Positions 7,564 to 16,201 of a stretch of DNA of 64,000 bases are shown here, piece by piece. This stretch comes from Paraburkholderia terricola (GTDB lineage: Bacteria > Pseudomonadota > Gammaproteobacteria > Burkholderiales > Burkholderiaceae), in the NCBI RefSeq assembly GCF_900142195.1, contig NZ_FRAB01000021.1:1-64000 (forward strand), read 5' to 3'. The translations under genes were made by a program, and so were the position numbers. Each line of letters begins with the position of its first letter. Within the stretch, counting starts at the first letter, position 1. A model generated the notes under the pieces. That model searched no databases, was not told the origin of the DNA, and worked only from the letters and a program-made list of their open reading frames with translations.

Positions 7564-8769
7564 ATGACTATCTCTTCGGGTTTATCCAGCCCCGCGGCTA
7601 CCGCCGCACGGTCCGTCGCGACGCCGGCAGTGCAGTCACGCACGCGGATGATCGCCATCGACGCACTGCGCGGTTTCGTGATGTTGTGCATGCTCGTCGA
7701 TCATGTACGCGAGACATTTTTTCTGCATCGTCAGGTAACGGATCCGATGGATGCCTTCACGCTAGCGCCGGAGTTGTTTTTCACGCGGATGGTGAGTGAG
7801 ATTTGCGCGCCGGTGTTTATCTTTCTGACCGGCCTGTCGGCGTACCTGTATGGGCAGTCGCATACGCCGAAGGAAACCTCCACGTTCCTGTTCAAGCGCG
7901 GCATATTCCTCGTGTTTCTCGAACTGACCTTCGTGTGCTTCGCGTGGACCGCGGAATTTCCGCCCAAGACGCTGTGGCTACAGGTGATCTGGTGCATCGG
8001 TCTGTGCATGATCGCGCTGTCGGTTTTGCTGCACATGCCGCGCAAGTGGCAGATCGCGCTCGGCGTGGTGATCATCGCGGGACACAACCTGCTCGATGGA
8101 ATCACGCTCGGGCCCGATTCGCCGCTGTTCGTGCCGTGGTCGATCCTGCATCAGCGCGTGTTCATCGACCTGGGCGGCATTACGCGGGCACGCACCACGT
8201 ATCCGATTTTGCCGTGGATTGGCGTGATCCTTCTCGGCTATGCGATCGGACCGTGGTTCGCCAAACAGGTTGACCCGGCCGAACGCATGTCGCGACTGCT
8301 GAAGGTGGGCGCTGGCGTGCTGGTCGCTTTTGTCGTGATCCGCTATCTGAACTTCTACGGCGAAAAGCCGTGGGTGCAGGCGGGCGACGGGCTGCACACG
8401 TTCATGAGCTTCATGAGCGCGAAGAAGTACCCGCCGTCGTTGATGTTTCTGCTGCCGACGCTGGGGCTCGGCCTGATCTTGCTGGCCTGCTTCGAGAAGA
8501 TTCAGGACCAGCGTATCGCGAGCATGCTGGCTGTACTCGGTGGCGCACCGATGTTTTTCTATCTGCTTCACCTGTACGTATTGAAGGCGCTCTACCTGAT
8601 TGCGGTGCATGTGTGGGGGGCGAACCAGGGGCAGTACTACGGCTTCGACGGCCTCGCGGGCATCTGGCTGTGGTGGGCGATCCTCGCGGTCGCGCTGTAT
8701 CCGCCCGTGCGCTGGTTTGCGAAACTCAAGCAGCGTCGCAAGGATATCTGGTGGCTGAAATACCTTTGA
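7564..8769 (+). CDS. DUF1624/HGSNAT-type acyltransferase membrane protein
   Basis: The 401-residue polytopic protein has about ten hydrophobic segments. The N-terminal block RMIAIDALRGFVMLCMLVDH, with its Arg-Gly and Asp-His pair, and the following FIFLTGLSAYLYGQ are the hallmark of the DUF1624/heparan-alpha-glucosaminide N-acetyltransferase catalytic-domain superfamily (YeiB-like). Such proteins are thought to move acyl groups across the membrane. The substrate is unknown. It is on the same strand 70 bases after the anchor-protein gene, with a hairpin between, so it may be a weakly coupled last operon member. Confidence 0.8.
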   Translation: MTISSGLSSPAATAARSVATPAVQSRTRMIAIDALRGFVMLCMLVDHVRETFFLHRQVTDPMDAFTLAPELFFTRMVSEICAPVFIFLTGLSAYLYGQSHTPKETSTFLFKRGIFLVFLELTFVCFAWTAEFPPKTLWLQVIWCIGLCMIALSVLLHMPRKWQIALGVVIIAGHNLLDGITLGPDSPLFVPWSILHQRVFIDLGGITRARTTYPILPWIGVILLGYAIGPWFAKQVDPAERMSRLLKVGAGVLVAFVVIRYLNFYGEKPWVQAGDGLHTFMSFMSAKKYPPSLMFLLPTLGLGLILLACFEKIQDQRIASMLAVLGGAPMFFYLLHLYVLKALYLIAVHVWGANQGQYYGFDGLAGIWLWWAILAVALYPPVRWFAKLKQRRKDIWWLKYL

Positions 8770-8927
8770 GCATCCGTTGGGGATGAAGTGCCGGCTGCGT
8801 GTTCAACGCGGCTAGCGTTGCCCCAAATCTCACAGACATCTTCCGCTCGACTCGCCACACTGCGTGGCAGGCCGGTCTGCGCGTCTCGTGCGCGGACCGC
8901 ATCATCACTTTTCTTCACTGGACGTTC

Positions 8928-10082
8928 ATGATGAACAGAACGCGCGCTGCAAGCACCGCTATCAACGGGGCGTTGATCGTCGCGACCCTCGGGTTTGCCA
9001 TTCCGGCATCGGCACAAAGTTCGGTGACGTTGTATGGCATCGTCGATAACGGCTTCGTTTATACGCACAACAGCGGCGGCAAGTCGACACAGGTCGGTCT
9101 CATCAGCGGCAGTCTGTCGGGGTCGCGCTGGGGGCTCAAGGGCGCCGAGCCGCTCGGTGGTGGACTGTCCGCGATCTTCCAGCTTGAGAACGGAATCAAC
9201 CTCAATACCGGCAAGATGAACCAGGGTGGCCGGCTGTTCGGCCGCCAGAGTTATGTCGGCCTGAAGAGCGCGACGGCCGGCACGCTCACGATGGGCCGCA
9301 TCTACGATCCGCTGACGGACCTCGTTCAGCCGGCGCAGGGCGACAACTATCTCGGACAGACCTTCACGTCGCCGGGCGACGTCGACAACGCCGACAGTAG
9401 CGCGCGCTTTAACAACGCGTTGAAGTGGGCGAGTCCCAGGTGGTTCGGTTTGAGCGGCGAAATGATGTACGGATTCGGCGGCGTCGCGGGCAGCGTCGTG
9501 TCGGGCCAGACATACAGCGCGGCGCTCAATTACGGGCAGGGCGGCTTTACGCTTGCGGGCGGCTATCTGCACATGGATCGGGGCAATGCGACGTTGTCGA
9601 CGCGCGGGACCGCGTCATCGGATACGCTGTTCAACAGTTCGGTCAACGCGGCCTACGCCTCCGCGAAAGCAATCGACGTGTGGCGTGTCGCGACGCAATA
9701 CGCGTTCTCTGCGTTCACGGTGGGCGCGTACTACAGCGACTCGCGTTATTCGGCTGACGGGGCGTCGAGTTTCTCGCGCACCGAAATTTACCGGAATACT
9801 TCGGCGTTTGCCGTGTGGAAGGTGACCCCCTCGTGGCTGGCAGAGGCGGCGTATAACTTCCTGAAGTCATCTGGCGATTCGGGGGCGCGCTATCACCAGG
9901 TGAGCGTCGGTGCTGATTATCTGCTCAGCAAACGGACCGATATCTATACGATCGTCAGCTACGCGCACGCGTCGGGACAAAACGGCGCAGGGGACGCTCA
10001 GGCGGTGATCGGCGCAACCGACATCGATGCCGGCAAGGCGTCGCAAACGCGTGTCAACGTGGGCCTCAGACATCGATTCTGA
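8928..10082 (+). CDS. Gram-negative general porin
   Basis: The 384-residue outer-membrane protein has a signal peptide ending SAQ, and a mature part that begins SSVTLYGIVDNGFVY, the typical start of Burkholderia/Neisseria trimeric porins. LSGSRWGLKGAEPLGGGL and FGRQSYVGLKS are conserved strands, the loop 3 region follows at about residues 120-145, and the chain ends in NVGLRHRF with the terminal Phe needed for outer-membrane assembly. Two adjacent ATGs (8928 and 8931) are possible starts. It would form a 16-strand barrel for small solutes. Specific solutes cannot be inferred. Confidence 0.92.
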   Translation: MMNRTRAASTAINGALIVATLGFAIPASAQSSVTLYGIVDNGFVYTHNSGGKSTQVGLISGSLSGSRWGLKGAEPLGGGLSAIFQLENGINLNTGKMNQGGRLFGRQSYVGLKSATAGTLTMGRIYDPLTDLVQPAQGDNYLGQTFTSPGDVDNADSSARFNNALKWASPRWFGLSGEMMYGFGGVAGSVVSGQTYSAALNYGQGGFTLAGGYLHMDRGNATLSTRGTASSDTLFNSSVNAAYASAKAIDVWRVATQYAFSAFTVGAYYSDSRYSADGASSFSRTEIYRNTSAFAVWKVTPSWLAEAAYNFLKSSGDSGARYHQVSVGADYLLSKRTDIYTIVSYAHASGQNGAGDAQAVIGATDIDAGKASQTRVNVGLRHRF

Positions 10083-10132
10083 TTTACTGGTGCGCCGGAA
10101 TGTCGAGGCACTGATCCGTCAGCACCTCGCGG

Positions 10133-10318
10133 GTGCGTGCGCGGAGGCGGTTGGCCCCGCGGATGCCGCGCAGCCAGGGGCTGACGTTCAAACGGGTGCA
10201 GCGACCGCGCTTCCATGACAAGCCGCTCGTACAGATCGTCTATCTGCCGGAGAAGGGCAATCCGGTCGCGCTGTGCGTGCTGAAGGAAGCGAAAGCCGAC
10301 GCGGCGCCGTCCAATGCA
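10133..10318 (+). pseudogene. C-terminal fragment of an anti-sigma-factor-like protein
   Basis: A frame with the block FHDKPLVQIVYLPEKGNPVA and then LCVLKEAKADAAP resembles, from memory, the middle of anti-sigma-factor-like proteins common in Burkholderia. The recognisable part is only about 45 residues. It has no proper start, and after about 10310 the frame runs into DNA complementary to the Flp pilin gene without the expected C-terminal domain. This looks like a broken gene left after a rearrangement. Confidence 0.4.
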
Positions 10319-10501
10319 TTACGCCTTGCCCTGGGCGGTCGTGGCTTGCGTGAAAAGGTTGGCGAACATTGCACTGGCGTTGTCATTGAAGGCGACCGCC
10401 ATGGCGCCCAGCGCGAGCACCACAATGCCGGCCAGAACGGCGTATTCCATGGCGCTCACGCCACGTTCGTCACGAACGAATGCTTTCATAAGGGTGTGCA
10501 T
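10319..10501 (-). CDS. flp: Flp/Fap-type pilin (type IVb), orphan
   Basis: The 60-residue protein has the class signature. A short leader MHTLMKAFVRDERG is followed by VSAMEYAVLAGIVVLALGAM, in which Gly and the Glu five residues after the cleavage point mark prepilin-peptidase processing and the hydrophobic stretch forms the filament core. Flp pilins are normally assembled by Tad machinery (CpaB, RcpA, TadA and others). None of these genes is in this window, so the gene is either served from elsewhere or is a relic. Its 3' end abuts the broken anti-sigma-like gene. Confidence 0.9.
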   Translation of the reverse strand: MHTLMKAFVRDERGVSAMEYAVLAGIVVLALGAMAVAFNDNASAMFANLFTQATTAQGKA

Positions 10502-10757
10502 TTTCTTGGCTCCCGTAACAAAGGGCGAAATTCCGGGTCGATGGATGCCCGACCTGGATATTCACCCGAGTGGAAAGACTGGAATCCTGTCGCACCAGCG
10601 CTCGTTCGCAACTCCGCAGTCGAACCGATGCAGGCGCCTCATATAGTATGACAATTTGGGATAAGCCAGTGAGAAAGTACACGACCTTTCTCGCGTTTCG
10701 TCGGAGCCATCAATCAAGCCAGCCTTTGTACACGACACCTGCGAGCTTCGGGGCAAC

Positions 10758-12113
10758 TCAGTGAGTGTTAGGCCGGATAATGGTCTCGTTCGGGTGCGTG
10801 AGGCCCGCCGATGCGTCGTCGATGGACTCCAAGGCCTCGAGGCTCGTGTCAGAGCGGTCGAGCATCGCACGGGCTTGAATCATGTCGAGCGCACCCTCCC
10901 AACGAGCAACCACAATGGTCGCTACTCCGTTGCCGATCAGATTGGTGACCGCACGCGCCTCATTGAGAAAACGGTCCACGCCCAGCAGCAGCACCAGCCC
11001 GGACACCGGAATCTTGTGCATCGTCGCGAGCGTGGCTGCCAGTGCCACGAATCCCGCTCCGGCCACGCCAGCCGACCCTTTCGAAGTCAGCAGCAACACG
11101 CCAAGCAATAGCAACTGATCCCAGATCGTTAGATGGATATTCATCGCTTGTGCGATGAACATCGAGGCCATCGTCAGATAGATTGCCGTGCCATCGGCGT
11201 TAAACGTGTAGCCCGTCGGCAACACCATGCCGACGACGGGGCGTGAGCAGCCAAGCTTCTCCATCTTGATGAGCATCTGCGGGAGAACCGCTTCGGTCGA
11301 AGCCGTACCGAGCGTAATGAAAATCTCGTCCTTGATGTAGCGGAGATACTTCCACAACGACAGCCCACTCAGGCGCATGACGAGGCCGAGCACGATGACC
11401 ACGAAGAAGATCGAGGTCAGGTAAAGACACAGCATCAACTGACCAAACGATGCCAGCGTGCCGATCCCGTACTTCGCAATGGTGAATGCCATGCCGCCAA
11501 ACGCACCGATAGGCGCGACGTACATCACGATGCGCACTATCCCAAACATGCCCTGAAGAAACATGTCGAGCATGTCGACGAACGGCGCGGTGCGGGGACC
11601 GAGCTTCGCGAGGGATACTGCGAGCAGCAGCGAGAAGAAGATAATCGGCAGGATCTCTCCATTCGCGAACGCCCCAACGATACTGTTGGGAACGATGTTC
11701 ATGAAGAATTCAAGCATGCCGTGCTGCTGTGCCGCGTGACTATAGGTGGCGATGGCGGAACTGTCGATATGAGCGGGGTCGATGTTCATACCGCTGCCTG
11801 GCTTGATGACATTCACGACGATAAGGCCGACAACAAGCGCAATGGTCGAGGCAATTTCGAAGTACACGACTGCCTTGACGCCGACCCGCCCAGCCTCGTG
11901 AAGATCGTTCATGCGGGCAATACCGACCACGACGGAGGCGAAAATGATCGGAGCGAGCAGCATCCGGATCAGTTTGATGAACAGATCGCCGAGTGGTTTG
12001 AGTTGAGAACCGATGTCAGGGTAGAAGTGGCCGACCAGCACACCAGCGACAATGCCAATCAGAACCTGTACATAGAGCCTGGAAAGAGACTTTCCGATCT
12101 TTGAAACCCGCAT
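10758..12113 (-). CDS. dctA: C4-dicarboxylate/H+(Na+) symporter DctA
   Basis: The 451-residue membrane protein belongs to the DAACS (glutamate/dicarboxylate symporter) family. DctA hallmarks are visible: an N-terminal FIKLIRMLLAPIIFASVV, the substrate-binding hairpin with ITLGTASTEAVLPQML (a variant of TSSSE), PTGYTFNADGTAIYLTM, and GVDRFLNEARAVTNLIGNG. DctA imports succinate, fumarate, malate and, in some bacteria, tartrate. It sits downstream of the D(-)-tartrate dehydratase gene on the same strand, which suggests tartrate or its products as substrate. Length is normal for the family. Confidence 0.93.
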   Translation of the reverse strand: MRVSKIGKSLSRLYVQVLIGIVAGVLVGHFYPDIGSQLKPLGDLFIKLIRMLLAPIIFASVVVGIARMNDLHEAGRVGVKAVVYFEIASTIALVVGLIVVNVIKPGSGMNIDPAHIDSSAIATYSHAAQQHGMLEFFMNIVPNSIVGAFANGEILPIIFFSLLLAVSLAKLGPRTAPFVDMLDMFLQGMFGIVRIVMYVAPIGAFGGMAFTIAKYGIGTLASFGQLMLCLYLTSIFFVVIVLGLVMRLSGLSLWKYLRYIKDEIFITLGTASTEAVLPQMLIKMEKLGCSRPVVGMVLPTGYTFNADGTAIYLTMASMFIAQAMNIHLTIWDQLLLLGVLLLTSKGSAGVAGAGFVALAATLATMHKIPVSGLVLLLGVDRFLNEARAVTNLIGNGVATIVVARWEGALDMIQARAMLDRSDTSLEALESIDDASAGLTHPNETIIRPNTH

Positions 12114-12240
12114 GACTGTCTCCTATCTATGCGTGGCATCTTTTGATGAAGTCAGGTCGAGCAGCGCAGCGGGATCTACCGCTGCGGCAACCACGACCTT
12201 ATTTCGCCTGCGTTCCGTTGATGTATTTTTCTGAACGCTC

Positions 12241-12260
12241 CGCCGACGCTTTTGTCGGCG
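12241..12260 (-). terminator. Hairpin between tartrate dehydratase and dctA genes
   Basis: Perfect 7-bp arms (12241-12247 and 12254-12260) enclose a 6-base loop. No T-run follows on the minus strand. It may set different expression levels for the two genes rather than fully terminate. Confidence 0.4.
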
Positions 12261-12276
12261 TTCGCCGCTTGACGGC

Positions 12277-13443
12277 TTATGCAGAGAGCTTTTGCATCTC
12301 GGCGTAAAGATCCGTCTTGCCTTCAAAACCGATGCCGGGCAGATCGGGCATCGTGATGTAGCCGCCGTCCACCTTCACGCCATCGGGGAAGCCGCCATAC
12401 GGCTGGAACAGGTCGGGATATGATTCATTGCCGCCCAGACCAAGGCCCGCCGCGATGTTCAGCGACATCTGGTGACCACCGTGTGGAATGCATCGGCTCG
12501 GCGACCAGCCGTGCTGATGCAGCATGTCGAGCGTGCGCAGGTACTCGACGAGGCCATAGCTCAGCGCGCAATCGAACTGCAGCCAGTCACGGTCGGGACG
12601 CATGCCGCCATAACGGATCAGATTGCGCGCATCCTGCATCGAGAACAGATCCTCGCCCGTTGCCATCGGCTTGTCGTAGTAGTTACGCAGCGTCGCCTGC
12701 AGTTCGAAGTCGAGCGGATCGCCCGGTTCTTCGTACCAGAACAGGTCGTACTGCGACAGCGCCTTCGCGTACTGAATCGCGGTGTCGAGGTCGAAGCGCC
12801 CGTTGGCGTCGACAGCGAGTTTCTGGCCGTCCTGCAGCACGCTCAGAATCGAATCGATGCGGCGCAGATCTTCGTCGAGCGAAGCGCCACCAATCTTTTT
12901 CTTCACGACCGTATAGCCCCGGTCGATGTAGCTGCGCATTTCGTCCTTGAGCTTTTCGTGGTCCTGGCCCGGATAGTAGTAACCGCCGGCCGCATACACG
13001 AAGATCTTGCGATTGGGCTGACCATTGCCATAACGGTCGGCCAGCAGTTGGAACAGCGGTTTACCTTCGATCTTTGCTACCGCGTCCCAGATCGCCATGT
13101 CGATCGTGCCGATCGCCACCGAGCGCTCGCCGTGGCCGCCGGGCTTTTCGTTGGTGAACATGGTTGCCCAGATCTTGTGGGGATCGAGGTTGTCACCTGC
13201 GTCATTGACGAGGCTGGCGGAATCGGCTTCCAGAATGCGCGGCATGAAGCGCTCGCGCATGAGCTTGCCCTGGCCATAGCGGCCGTTGGAATTGAAACCG
13301 TAACCCACCACCGGCTTTCCGTCCCGGATGACATCCGTCACCACGGCGACGAGACTCAGCGTCATCTTGCTGAAGTCAATGTAGGCATTGCGGATCGGAG
13401 AACTGATCGGAACGGTCTTTTCGCGGATTTCAACGATTCTCAT
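12277..13443 (-). CDS. tarD: D(-)-tartrate dehydratase (enolase superfamily)
   Basis: The 388-residue enolase-superfamily protein matches TarD, which dehydrates D(-)-tartrate to oxaloacetate. Visible are the base motif VVKKKIGG with Lys183, metal ligands Asp212 (VDANGRF), Glu238 (WYEEPGDPLD) and Glu264 (ATGEDLF), and His321 (CIPHGGHQ). These sit one position before the residues I recall for Bradyrhizobium TarD (Lys184, Asp213, Glu239, Glu265, His322). The ATG at 13443 has AGGAGA seven bases upstream; the longer frame to 13539 lacks support. With DctA downstream and a divergent LysR gene it forms a compact tartrate-use module. Confidence 0.88.
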   Translation of the reverse strand: MRIVEIREKTVPISSPIRNAYIDFSKMTLSLVAVVTDVIRDGKPVVGYGFNSNGRYGQGKLMRERFMPRILEADSASLVNDAGDNLDPHKIWATMFTNEKPGGHGERSVAIGTIDMAIWDAVAKIEGKPLFQLLADRYGNGQPNRKIFVYAAGGYYYPGQDHEKLKDEMRSYIDRGYTVVKKKIGGASLDEDLRRIDSILSVLQDGQKLAVDANGRFDLDTAIQYAKALSQYDLFWYEEPGDPLDFELQATLRNYYDKPMATGEDLFSMQDARNLIRYGGMRPDRDWLQFDCALSYGLVEYLRTLDMLHQHGWSPSRCIPHGGHQMSLNIAAGLGLGGNESYPDLFQPYGGFPDGVKVDGGYITMPDLPGIGFEGKTDLYAEMQKLSA

Positions 13444-13476
13444 GACGGTGTCTCCTGAGTTCTGAGCATGTATTGC

Positions 13477-13494
13477 ATTGCATGGGGCTGCAAT
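13477..13494. promoter_or_regulatory. Putative LysR operator in the tarD/LysR divergent promoter
   Basis: The inverted repeat ATTGCA-N6-TGCAAT fits the T-N11-A form of LysR boxes, and a direct copy of ATTGCA overlaps its left side (13472-13477). It sits in the 131-base gap between the divergent genes. Confidence 0.5.
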
Positions 13495-13574
13495 GGAACG
13501 TAGCTTATCCGCGAAAGCAGGGGCTATACTTCGCCTCAATTCATTTCATTTTTTACCGTGGGTGAATAACGGCA

Positions 13575-14534
13575 ATGGCAACCGACATCGCTTCCGACTT
13601 CGATTTTTTTATCCTCCTCGCGAGGCTCAAGAGCCTGTCCGGTGCGGCCCGCGCGCTCGATCTCACGCCGCCGGCAGCCACTAAGCGCCTGGGGTTGATC
13701 GAGCAGAGACTAGGGGTCAGGCTGGTCAACAGAACGACCCGGAATGTCAGCCTGACGCCCGAAGGCGAGACTTACCTGCGCTACGCAACGCACATCGTCG
13801 AACAGGTGCGGCAGATGGAGGAGGAGATATCAGGGACTCGTACTGATCCTCACGGTCTGCTGCGTATCAATGCGACGCTGGGATTCGGACGCACAACCAT
13901 CGCGCCTCTGGTATCTGACTTCGCGAAGCGATTTCCCAAGGTCGAGATCCAGTTTGAAGTGACCGACCGCGCCATCGATCTGGTTGCCGATGGGTTCGAT
14001 ATGGCGATCCGTTTTGGCGAACTCCCCGATAGCCGCCTAAGCGCGCGGCGCATCATGAGCAACCGGCGTTTTCTTTGCGCCTCTTCCAGGTACCTCGAGC
14101 GTTTTGGGACGCCGGAGCGCGTCGAAGATCTGGTTGACCACCGGTGCATCATTCATCGCCAGAATGACGATGCTTACGGCGTTTGGAGATACATACAGGA
14201 TGATCACCTCGAAGCGCTCAAAGTCAAAGGGGCGCTCTCGAGCAATGACGGCGACATCGTATTGCGTTGGGCACTCGACGGTCACGGAATCCTGATTCGA
14301 TCCGAATGGGACCTGGCGAAGTACGTCCAAAGCGGCCGATTGAGACTGGTGTTGCCGGATACCCCACTGCCTTCAGCCGATTTGTTCGTGTACTACCCGA
14401 GTCAGCGAAATCAGACCGCACGCGCCAGAGCGTTCATTGATTTTCTGATCGATCATTTTCAGGCACCCTTCGTGCCGGTTGAGACGGGAGCGCTGATTTA
14501 CGCCAAGAAACAGCGGGCAGGGCGGAAGGGGTGA
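13575..14534 (+). CDS. LysR-family regulator, divergent to tarD-dctA
   Basis: The 319-residue protein has an N-terminal winged HTH (residues about 5-63; LARLKSLSGAARALDLTPPA, then RLGVRLVNRTTRNVSLTPEG) and a periplasmic-binding-like effector domain (about 90-300; GFGRTTIAPLVSDFAKRFP, DLVADGFDMAIRFGEL). It is typical in length and belongs to the CrgA-like branch. Being divergent from the tartrate dehydratase/DctA genes, it most likely controls them in response to tartrate. The C-terminus is basic and untypically extended (AKKQRAGRKG). Confidence 0.92.
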   Translation: MATDIASDFDFFILLARLKSLSGAARALDLTPPAATKRLGLIEQRLGVRLVNRTTRNVSLTPEGETYLRYATHIVEQVRQMEEEISGTRTDPHGLLRINATLGFGRTTIAPLVSDFAKRFPKVEIQFEVTDRAIDLVADGFDMAIRFGELPDSRLSARRIMSNRRFLCASSRYLERFGTPERVEDLVDHRCIIHRQNDDAYGVWRYIQDDHLEALKVKGALSSNDGDIVLRWALDGHGILIRSEWDLAKYVQSGRLRLVLPDTPLPSADLFVYYPSQRNQTARARAFIDFLIDHFQAPFVPVETGALIYAKKQRAGRKG

Positions 14535-15222
14535 GGGGTTGCAGGGCGCACGAGCCACGTAGCGCATGTCCTGTGTGACGCGAAATGGGGAGTTTTTGCA
14601 GAACGCGCTGCTAAAAAAGTGTCAGCCTTTTTGGCGCGAGAACTGAAGTGACTTACCGCGTGGCGCGGTCTAGCCATTTAGCGCCTCGCTCGCGAAGCGA
14701 CTTTTGCGTTCGATCAGGAGCACGTCAAAACGCTTTCTGACAGTTTGCTTTCGAGAAGATCTGCAACGGCTTGGTGACGTATTGGCAAGAGCGAACGCTG
14801 GCGGCACTCGCGCTGAAAGCTTCCTCTGTTGCCCTGTAATTCGTCTGCTACACTGAATCGGGAGGCGATCTATTCAGTACCCGGTCGACCCGAAGGCGGC
14901 TGACTCGCGAGTCAACGCCGCTCCAACTCATGCCGTCAAGTCTCGCGCATTCATCACCGCATTCAGCTTAACAAAGAGGGGTTTCGCGACCACTGTGATG
15001 CTCGCATTGGGCTATCGAATGCAACTTTCCCTCTTTGCCCAACGATCCGAAGTCGCGCCTTTCCGAAGAAGCGGGTGCGTCACATTCCGTCAAGCAACGC
15101 GACTCAACGTACGCAGCTCACGTGTTTGATGTTTCTTCTGTTAATGAACCTGGCGCCGCAATCGCTTTGCCGAGCGTTGTTCCTTCGTCGCCGGGCACAC
15201 GAAATAGTGCGGAGGTGTTGCC
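14535..15222. other. 688-base intergenic stretch, no gene supported
   Basis: Only short open frames occur here, the longest at 15035-15226 with no recognisable features. The left part (14590-14780) has lower GC and short inverted repeats such as AAAAAAG/CTTTTT near 14615-14635, which might be remains of a mobile element, but no transposase sequence is visible. Confidence 0.4.
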
Positions 15223-16167
15223 ATGATTGAGTCATCCGATTTTCGAAGCAGCACGATAGCGCTTGGTCACGGGGGCGGCCGTATGCCCGCACTCGGGTTC
15301 GGCACGCTGATTGCCGATCCCGCGATCACGATCAGTGCGACCAGAGACGCGCTGAAAGTCGGATATCGGCACTTCGACTGTGCCGAGCGCTATCGGAACG
15401 AACGTGAGGTGGGCGAGGCTCTGCGGGCAGGGCTCGCTGCGGGGGCCATTGCGCGCGAGGAGATTTTCGTGACCACGAAATTGTGGAACACCAATCATCG
15501 GCCCGAGCGCGTTGAAGCGGCTTTCGATGCGAGTCTTGCCAGGCTTGGACTCGACTATCTGGATCTCTATCTGATTCACACTCCGTTCGCGTTTCAGCCG
15601 GGGGATGAGCAGGACCCCCGCGATAAAAACGGCGCTGTCATCTACGATCGAGGCGTGACCTTGCTCGATACGTGGCGGGCAATGGAAAATCTCGTCGACC
15701 GTGGTAGATGCCGCGCCATTGGACTGTCCGACATCGGCCTGGACGAATTGCGGCCGCTCTACGAATCGGCACGGATCAAGCCGGCGGTGGTACAGGTCGA
15801 GGCACATCCGTATCTTCCGGAAACAGAACTTCTGGAATTCTGCCAGGAGAAGGGCATGGTGTTCCTGGCTTTTGCGCCATTGGGTCACGGAATAAAGCCT
15901 GGGCCGCTCGACGACCTGGTCATCGCCGCGATTGCCGCGCGAACCGGAAAAACGCCGGCGCAGGTACTGCTTGCGTGGGCGCTGCAACGTGGCGGGGCTT
16001 TGCTTACCACGCCAAAGACCGGGGCCCGCGCGAGAGAGAACTTCGACATCTCCGCGCTTCCGGCCGACGCATTCGACGAAGTCAACCGCATTCAGACCAG
16101 ACAAAGATTCAACGAAGTCGTGAAGACCGGCAGCCCGGGCTTCATTCCGCAAAGCAAACGGCAGTGA
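15223..16167 (+). CDS. Aldo/keto reductase
   Basis: The 314-residue (alpha/beta)8-barrel NADPH-dependent oxidoreductase has the catalytic tetrad visible as Asp and Tyr in HFDCAERYRNE, Lys in VTTKLWNTNH and His in LYLIHTPF. The NADPH-binding C-terminal part is in LLTTPKTGARARENFD. It would reduce an aldehyde or ketone, but the substrate cannot be read from sequence. A strong GGAGGTG precedes the ATG. The stop is 35 bases before the large kinase gene on the same strand, so the two may be co-transcribed. Confidence 0.9.
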   Translation: MIESSDFRSSTIALGHGGGRMPALGFGTLIADPAITISATRDALKVGYRHFDCAERYRNEREVGEALRAGLAAGAIAREEIFVTTKLWNTNHRPERVEAAFDASLARLGLDYLDLYLIHTPFAFQPGDEQDPRDKNGAVIYDRGVTLLDTWRAMENLVDRGRCRAIGLSDIGLDELRPLYESARIKPAVVQVEAHPYLPETELLEFCQEKGMVFLAFAPLGHGIKPGPLDDLVIAAIAARTGKTPAQVLLAWALQRGGALLTTPKTGARARENFDISALPADAFDEVNRIQTRQRFNEVVKTGSPGFIPQSKRQ

Positions 16168-16201
16168 AACGGGGGTCGACGGCGCGACAAGGGAGTTCAT
16201 C

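Noticed and set aside
12466..13458. A 328-codon frame on the plus strand over the tartrate dehydratase gene
   Set aside because: It is an antisense shadow; the minus-strand frame has all enolase-superfamily catalytic residues.
15035..15226. A 63-codon frame in the gap before the aldo/keto reductase gene
   Set aside because: It has no recognisable family, no clear ribosome site, and it overlaps the reductase start.
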